From: Muscardinus avellanarius
Lineage: Eukaryota > Chordata > Mammalia > Rodentia > Gliridae
Assembly (NCBI GenBank): GCA_963383645.1
Contig: OY726560.1
Location: 87,702,093-87,766,092 of the forward strand
Direction: 5' to 3'
Length of the DNA: 64,000 bases
Part shown: piece after piece, positions 1 through 64,000 of the stretch
Layout: the number at the start of each line of letters is the position of its first letter
Numbering within the stretch: the first letter of the stretch is position 1
Made by a program: the position numbers and the translations under genes
Notes under the pieces: generated by a model
What the model was told of the DNA's origin: nothing
What the model saw: only the letters and a program-made list of their open reading frames with translations
The model's database searches: none

Positions 1-1081
1 AGCTTCTCAAGTATTGGGATTACAGGTGTGTGCCACTATGCCTGGCTGGATTTTATACTCTTATCCTTGAGTTATGGCAGAAACAGTTATTCAAATTACT
101 TCAGACATTTTTGTATATGATTAAACAAGTAAAAATATTAAGTTCTGGTAGATTTTTAAATGATCCTGCTGATAATTTGAAATGTGGCTTAGAAAAAATA
201 TAAATGGTGTTTTGGATAGGGAAGACAAAAAACAAACACTCTGAATCGTTGTTCTAAGGGACAGCCAGGTTTAGTGGAGACTAATTGGCTGGTGTTCTTA
301 TGCAGGTCATTTGGCTTATCTGTCCTGGTTTCTTCATCTATGAAAGTGAATATATATATATAGTTTTTTGGTTAAAAAATGCCATGGCTTCGAGGACAAA
401 CACACACATACATACTCTCTCTCGGGGGAACTGGGCTGATGAGATGTGAGATGCCTTCTGTCTAACTCTGAATGGCAAGCCATCTGGATCCAATGGTTTG
501 CTATGGTATATGGTATAATTATGGTACTAATTTGTGAGGATGGTACAAACATTCTCATTTACATTACAATGAACTGGTGATAAGTATTCACTAGAATGTG
601 TGGGTTTTTTTTTTTTTTTTTTGGTGGCACTTGGGGTAGAACCCAGAGGCTTTCTATCTCTGGGTTATACTCCCAGACCTATTTTCTATTTTATTTGGAA
701 ACAGGGTTTCACTAAGTTGCCAAGAGCCTCACTAAGTAGCTGAGGCTGGCTTCGAACCTACGCGATCCTCCTATCTCAGCCTCCCAAGAGTGGGGATTAC
801 AAGCGTGCGCCACCATGCTTGGCAAGACTGTTCAATTTAAGAGCTGATTTGTAGCCAGGCATGGTGGCGCACGCTTGTAATCCCCGCGCTTGGAAGGCTG
901 AGGCAGGAGAATGGCGCAGGCTCGAAGCCAGCCTCAGCTACTTAGTGAGGCTCTCGGCAAGTTAGTAAGACCCTGTTTCCAAATAAAATACAAAAAAGGT
1001 CTGGGAGCATAGCCCGGAGGTAGAAAGCCTCTGGGTTCCACCCCCAGTACCACCTAAATAAATAAATAAATAAATAAATAA
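1..1081. repeat. Left-edge tract: unique DNA and three SINEs
   Basis: A SINE end in minus orientation occupies 1-49. 50-604 looks unique, with a (TA)n spot at 350-361. Dimeric SINEs lie at 605-825 (minus) and 852-1056 (plus, followed by (AAAT)n). The last two are near-mirror copies and could fold back on each other. Confidence 0.8.
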
Positions 1082-1793
1082 AAGCTGATTTGTAGACTAA
1101 TATATTAAAAATACCATATACATAAAACAAGCCTCTCTTGCTGTTGAACATTATATATAATTTACCTAAAATAAGCACATGACACAGTTTTCACTTTGTG
1201 ATTACAAAAAAGTTAAGATACTCTTTTAATTGTATTGAAAATATAATTTAATTAAGGTTGTTTGAAGCATCTGTCTTCATATGACAGCATTAGAACACTT
1301 TGGTATAAAGTCATCTCAATTTATGATTATTTGAATTTATCTACTCAAAATTAACAATAAGATCTAAAACTGGTATAATTAAGATTAGTATTTAATGAAA
1401 TTTAAATAAATTTAAGCCATAGTTAAAACCACTGCAGGATTCATGAGTGACCTCAGGAAAATGTCCATGGTAAAATCAAAAGAATGTTGAAGTTCTTCTG
1501 CTACTCTTAGGATGTGTTTATAATGAACTAATCTCTTAGTCTACAGTTTAAGTTTTTAAGGAATTGTGGTTTGGTGGTTCAAAAATGCATTGTACAAATT
1601 ATTTTCTAATTTTCTTAGAGAAAATCTTGCAAAGTAAATTAAATATTTGGAAAAAAATGTTATCCTTAAAATATTCTAGGAAGAAAATAACCATAACCTG
1701 ATATCAAGCAGGCATTATGTAAGGCTGATCTGTCCTATGAAAAAATAAAACAGTATAACTTACTATATGTTACTTTACACCAATGCTTATGTC
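1082..1793. other. Unique AT-rich sequence beyond the proposed FAM149B1 3' end
   Basis: I see no recognisable repeat, exon or RNA gene here. It could be a longer 3' UTR or intergenic sequence. Confidence 0.4.
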
Positions 1794-2369
1794 TTTATTC
1801 AGCCCTTCCATTTTATTATGCTGATAGGATTGGAAATCTAAAGAGAAAGCTTTAGGAATGACACTTATTTGATGAGTAGCTCTGATTTTTTATAGCACTA
1901 TCTCCTAATAATAACTTGACTTCAAATTAAAACTGAGTATAGTTCTCCAGAAATTAATACAAGCTGAAGTATTTTGAAGCCATTGATATTCTCAAACAAT
2001 CATTTGCTGCTTTTGTGCATGTAATCTCATTAGAATCCTATAATAATTGAACTGATGATTGTTAATAGACAACATGAGCAGTGATTTGGGGATAATTATT
2101 CATTGTTTCATCTTTGAATACAATCTTCACTATCCAGTGGCACAAACTTATGCTGAAAGAAGACAGCAACTGGAGATAGAAACAGTACCATGCAGTCTTT
2201 GGTGGATGATCTCTTGTGTTTTTCTTAGTTCTTTGTATCAAAACAACTCTTCATGAAGATGGATTAAGGTTGGTCTTGTATACAAGCTCTGCGTTGTTCA
2301 CGGCTCAGCACTGATCCATGAACTCTCCCCATGTGTTCTCTGCAGCCTCACAGGTTCTTGTCATTTGCC
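1794..2369 (-). other. FAM149B1: Probable FAM149B1 3' untranslated region with two poly(A) signals
   Basis: Non-repetitive AT-rich sequence follows the stop codon. The first AATAAA hexamers met on the minus strand are at 1817-1812 and 1799-1794. The second is followed by a short GU-containing stretch. The true cleavage site cannot be fixed from sequence. Confidence 0.5.
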
Positions 2370-61428
<59,059 letters not shown>

Positions 61429-61450
61429 CCTCCTCCTCCTCCTCCTCCTC
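61429..61450 (-). repeat. (GGA)n run immediately upstream of the FAM149B1 ATG
   Basis: About seven GGA units on the minus strand lie directly against the start codon, inside the 5' untranslated region. Confidence 0.9.
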
Positions 61451-61689
61451 AGCCGCGGCCCGGGCGGGTACGCCAGCGTGGGGGCCTCCGGGCCTGGCCC
61501 TCCCGCCGGCTCCGGCCCGGCCCCCTGCCGCCACCTACCGGCCACGTCTCGCCCGGTCGCCTAGACGCCGCACCACCACCTCCTCCGGGTTCCCACCTCT
61601 CCAGTCCTCCGGCTTCCCGCTTCCCCCCCGGGCGGAAGTGACGCAGGGGCCCTTTCAAATGGCTCCCCCGGAGACCGCGGCGGCGGCGC

Positions 61690-61839
61690 TCGGGTTCCGG
61701 GTGCCGCGCGCGCCTCCTCGCTGGGCTCCGGCTGGCGGCCGTCCCGCGGGCTCGGCGGCGCTGGGTTCCGTCCGCTCTCAGCCCGAGCGGCGGCGGAGGG
61801 AAGGTCCCGGAGCCCCCTGCGCAGGAGAGAGCGAGCACC
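61690..61839 (+). other. ECD: Probable non-coding first exon of ECD (ecdysoneless cell-cycle regulator)
   Basis: The plus strand of the island ends in GAGCACC followed by the donor GTAAGAG at 61840. In mammals ECD is the head-to-head neighbour of FAM149B1. Its first exon is, as far as I recall, untranslated. I could not find the conserved ECD N-terminal coding exon between 61840 and 64000, so it should lie to the right. The exon start is a guess. Identity rests on conserved gene order, not on coding sequence. Confidence 0.55.
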
Positions 61840-62777
61840 GTAAGAGGAACTGGCTGCGCTTTGCCGGAGGAAGCAGGAACTCAGTTTGAGTGAACAAGCC
61901 CTGGAGCCCGCCAGGCCCTGGCTGCCCTGGTCGCCTCTCCTTCAGTGCTCGGGGTTTCTCACTTTACAGTAGCGTTGCCCTGAGAGACCTCGAGTCCATT
62001 TCGGAGGCTAAGTCCTGCGTGACGGGGTGTGCGTGCGCTTGTGGGGTGGGTGGGTAAAATTACTGTTTGTCCTTTGGGGCCTACTATGTGAGTGGCTGGG
62101 CAGATATGCAGGTTGCTTATCAGCCTACTTCTGTAAGCTTAAGAATCGATTTGCTGCGTTAGGTCCATTCAGTGCAGCGCCATCCCTTCCTGACAGCGAT
62201 AGTAAACAGTACTTTTATTTGTATAGAAAACGCTTGGGAAATGGTTATCAGCCGGGCGCTGTGGCTCACACCTGTAATCTCAGCACTTGGGAGGCCGAGC
62301 GAGACAGGGTGATCGCAGGTTGAGCAGCCTCAGCAGTTTAGCGAGGCCCTCAGCAACCTAGCGGGACCGGATGCAAAACAAAGCTAAATAAATAAATAAA
62401 TAAGAGAGCTAGCACCACTTAGTATACCAGAAGTATATCCCCTGAGATTTGAAAAAGGGGCAATTTAGGAGATAGTTATAGGATCAAGGATTGTGGCTAA
62501 ATTGTTTTGGAGTAGATGATAGGACATGAATGTTTTGTAGTTTTGATTTCTCTATGCCAGGCAATGTTTGTAAAAGGGGAGAGATTTAAATTCTGTGGAG
62601 CCAGGGAAATTGTTCTTTAGAGCAATTATACATAATTTTAAAGCAGAAGAGATTTTAAAGATGGTGGTGTAACACTTACATCCTACAACTAAGGAGGATG
62701 AAATCCTCCGGAAAAGAGCCAGAAAGAGAAAGTGAGGTGGCCAAAATGATGCAAGTAATCAGCGGCAGAACTGTAAT

Positions 62778-62816
<39 letters not shown>

Positions 62817-64000
62817 TTTTGGTGGTACAGGGGGTGGAACCCAGAGGCTTTATACCTCTGGGCTATACTCCCAGACCTATTTTATACTTTATTTGGAAAC
62901 AGGGCTCACTAAGTTGCTGAGAGCCTCACTAAGTAGCTGAGGCTGGCTTCAAACCTGTGTGATCCTCCTGTCTCAGCCTCCCAAGTGCAGGGATTACAAG
63001 CGTGCGCCACCACGCTTAGAACTGGAATTTAAACGGGGACGTGAGTGTAGTGTTTCTCAAAGTGTGTTACACATACCACAGCTCATATAAGAACAAACGT
63101 TTATTATGGTACTGTGATATGAACCTAGGGACATTCTACATCCCCAGCCCCATTTTTGTTTTGTTTTGAAATGGTCTCACTAAGTTGGGAGGAACTCACT
63201 AAGTTGCTGAGGCTATCCACAAACCTGAAATCCTCCTCTGTCTTAGCCTCTGAAGTGCTGGGATTACAGATGTGTGCCACCATGCCTGGCTTATTTATTT
63301 ATTTTTAAAAGATGGGGGTCTTGCTATGTTGCCCAGGGTGGGCCCTAACTACAGTGCTCAAGTTATGCTCCTGCCTCAGCCAACTGAGTAGGTGGGACTA
63401 CAGGCACGCCCAGCCACATTTAAATTTTTATTCTTACATGCTTATTAGTTGGCTTGGAAATGTGATTTTTTTTTTTTTTCGGTATTGGGGATGGAACCCA
63501 GGGGCATTCTCCCTTTGAGCTACACCCCCAGCCCTTTTTATTCTTTATTTTGAGACAGGGTCTCACTGAGTTCACAAAGGGTCTCACTAAGTAGCTGAGG
63601 CTGGCGACGAACTGCTATCTTTGTCTCTCAGCCTTCCGAATGCTGGGATTACAAGCCTGTGCCACCATGCTCAGCATGGAAATGTGATACTTGGTTTCCA
63701 TTTACTATGTAATATCAAGGTTTCCTTTTAACCTAATTTTGAGGGTTTTTTTTTTTTTTTTTTTTTGGTGGTACTGGGGATGGAACCAAGAGGCCTTCTA
63801 CCTCTGAGCTATGATCCCAGCCCTATTTTATATTTTATTTGGAAACAGGGTCTCGCTAAGTTGCTGGAAGCCTCACTAAGTAGCTGAGGCTGGCTTTGAA
63901 CCTGAGTGATCCACCCGTCTCAGCCTCCTAAGTGTGGGGATTACAAGCATGCGCCACCACACCTGGCATAAATAACATAGTTTTAAATATAAAATGTTAG
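61840..64000. repeat. ECD intron 1 (start): unique sequence and SINEs
   Basis: 61840-62250 and 62400-62765 look mostly unique. A plus-oriented 7SL-type monomer lies at 62252-62390. Minus-oriented dimeric SINEs lie at about 62820-63017 (flanked by AGAACTGTAATTTA at 62767 and a near copy at 63018), 63096-63290, 63475-63675 (flanked by TGGAAATGTGAT at 63455 and 63677) and 63745-63967. A (TTTA)n tract is at 62778-62818. No coding exon was recognised. Confidence 0.75.
62252..62390 (+). repeat. 7SL-derived (B1-like) monomer
   Basis: GCCGGGCGCTGTGGCTCACA, an insertion-bearing middle and an (AAAT)n tail. No tRNA-like tail is seen. Confidence 0.7.

Noticed and set aside
2059..2256. A 65-codon plus-strand frame near the 3' end of FAM149B1
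   Set aside because: It lies opposite the 3' UTR, with no splice or homology support.
61840..64000. A coding exon for ECD
   Set aside because: I looked for its N-terminal coding exon on the plus strand and saw none. ECD remains a call by gene order only.

Overview
This is a stretch of mammalian, clearly rodent, nuclear DNA. It is mostly intron filled with short interspersed elements (SINEs). The dominant SINE is a dimer: a 7SL-derived (B1/Alu-like) head joined by an A-rich linker to a shortened tRNA-Ala/ID-like tail. That architecture matches the B1-dID type described in squirrel-related rodents (squirrels, dormice, mountain beaver). The exact species cannot be named from sequence alone.

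One protein-coding gene fills almost the whole window on the minus strand: FAM149B1, a ciliary protein gene. I could place fourteen coding exons between 61428 (start codon) and 2370 (stop codon). Every junction has GT..AG signals and compatible phase. Together they give an uninterrupted 579-codon reading frame, close to the length I recall for the human protein (582 residues). Two AATAAA signals lie about 550-575 bases downstream of the stop.

At 61.3-61.9 kb lies a GC-rich, CpG-dense island that looks like a shared bidirectional promoter. FAM149B1 leaves it on the minus strand. A non-coding first exon with a strong donor at 61839/61840 leaves it on the plus strand. By the conserved neighbour order known in mammals that second gene should be ECD, whose coding exons would lie beyond the right edge.

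The introns hold a broken processed pseudogene of CDC42 (56.96-58.5 kb). They also hold several L1 pieces: one L1 at 28.89-30.73 kb sits inside a SINE with a clear 13-base target-site duplication, and older L1M-like fragments lie elsewhere. There are LTR remnants (5.5-6.1, 35.1-35.9 and 39.25-39.67 kb), MIR elements, ID monomers, short hAT-like fragments and many microsatellites. Well over one hundred SINE copies are present, many nested inside each other.

I found no sign of an undescribed biological system. The most noteworthy observations are the recurrent insertion of SINEs into the A-rich linkers of older SINEs, a SINE subfamily that has a palindrome in its head and a changed box B in its tail, an LTR that splits a SINE, an inverted SINE fusion scar, and a trinucleotide repeat abutting the FAM149B1 start codon.
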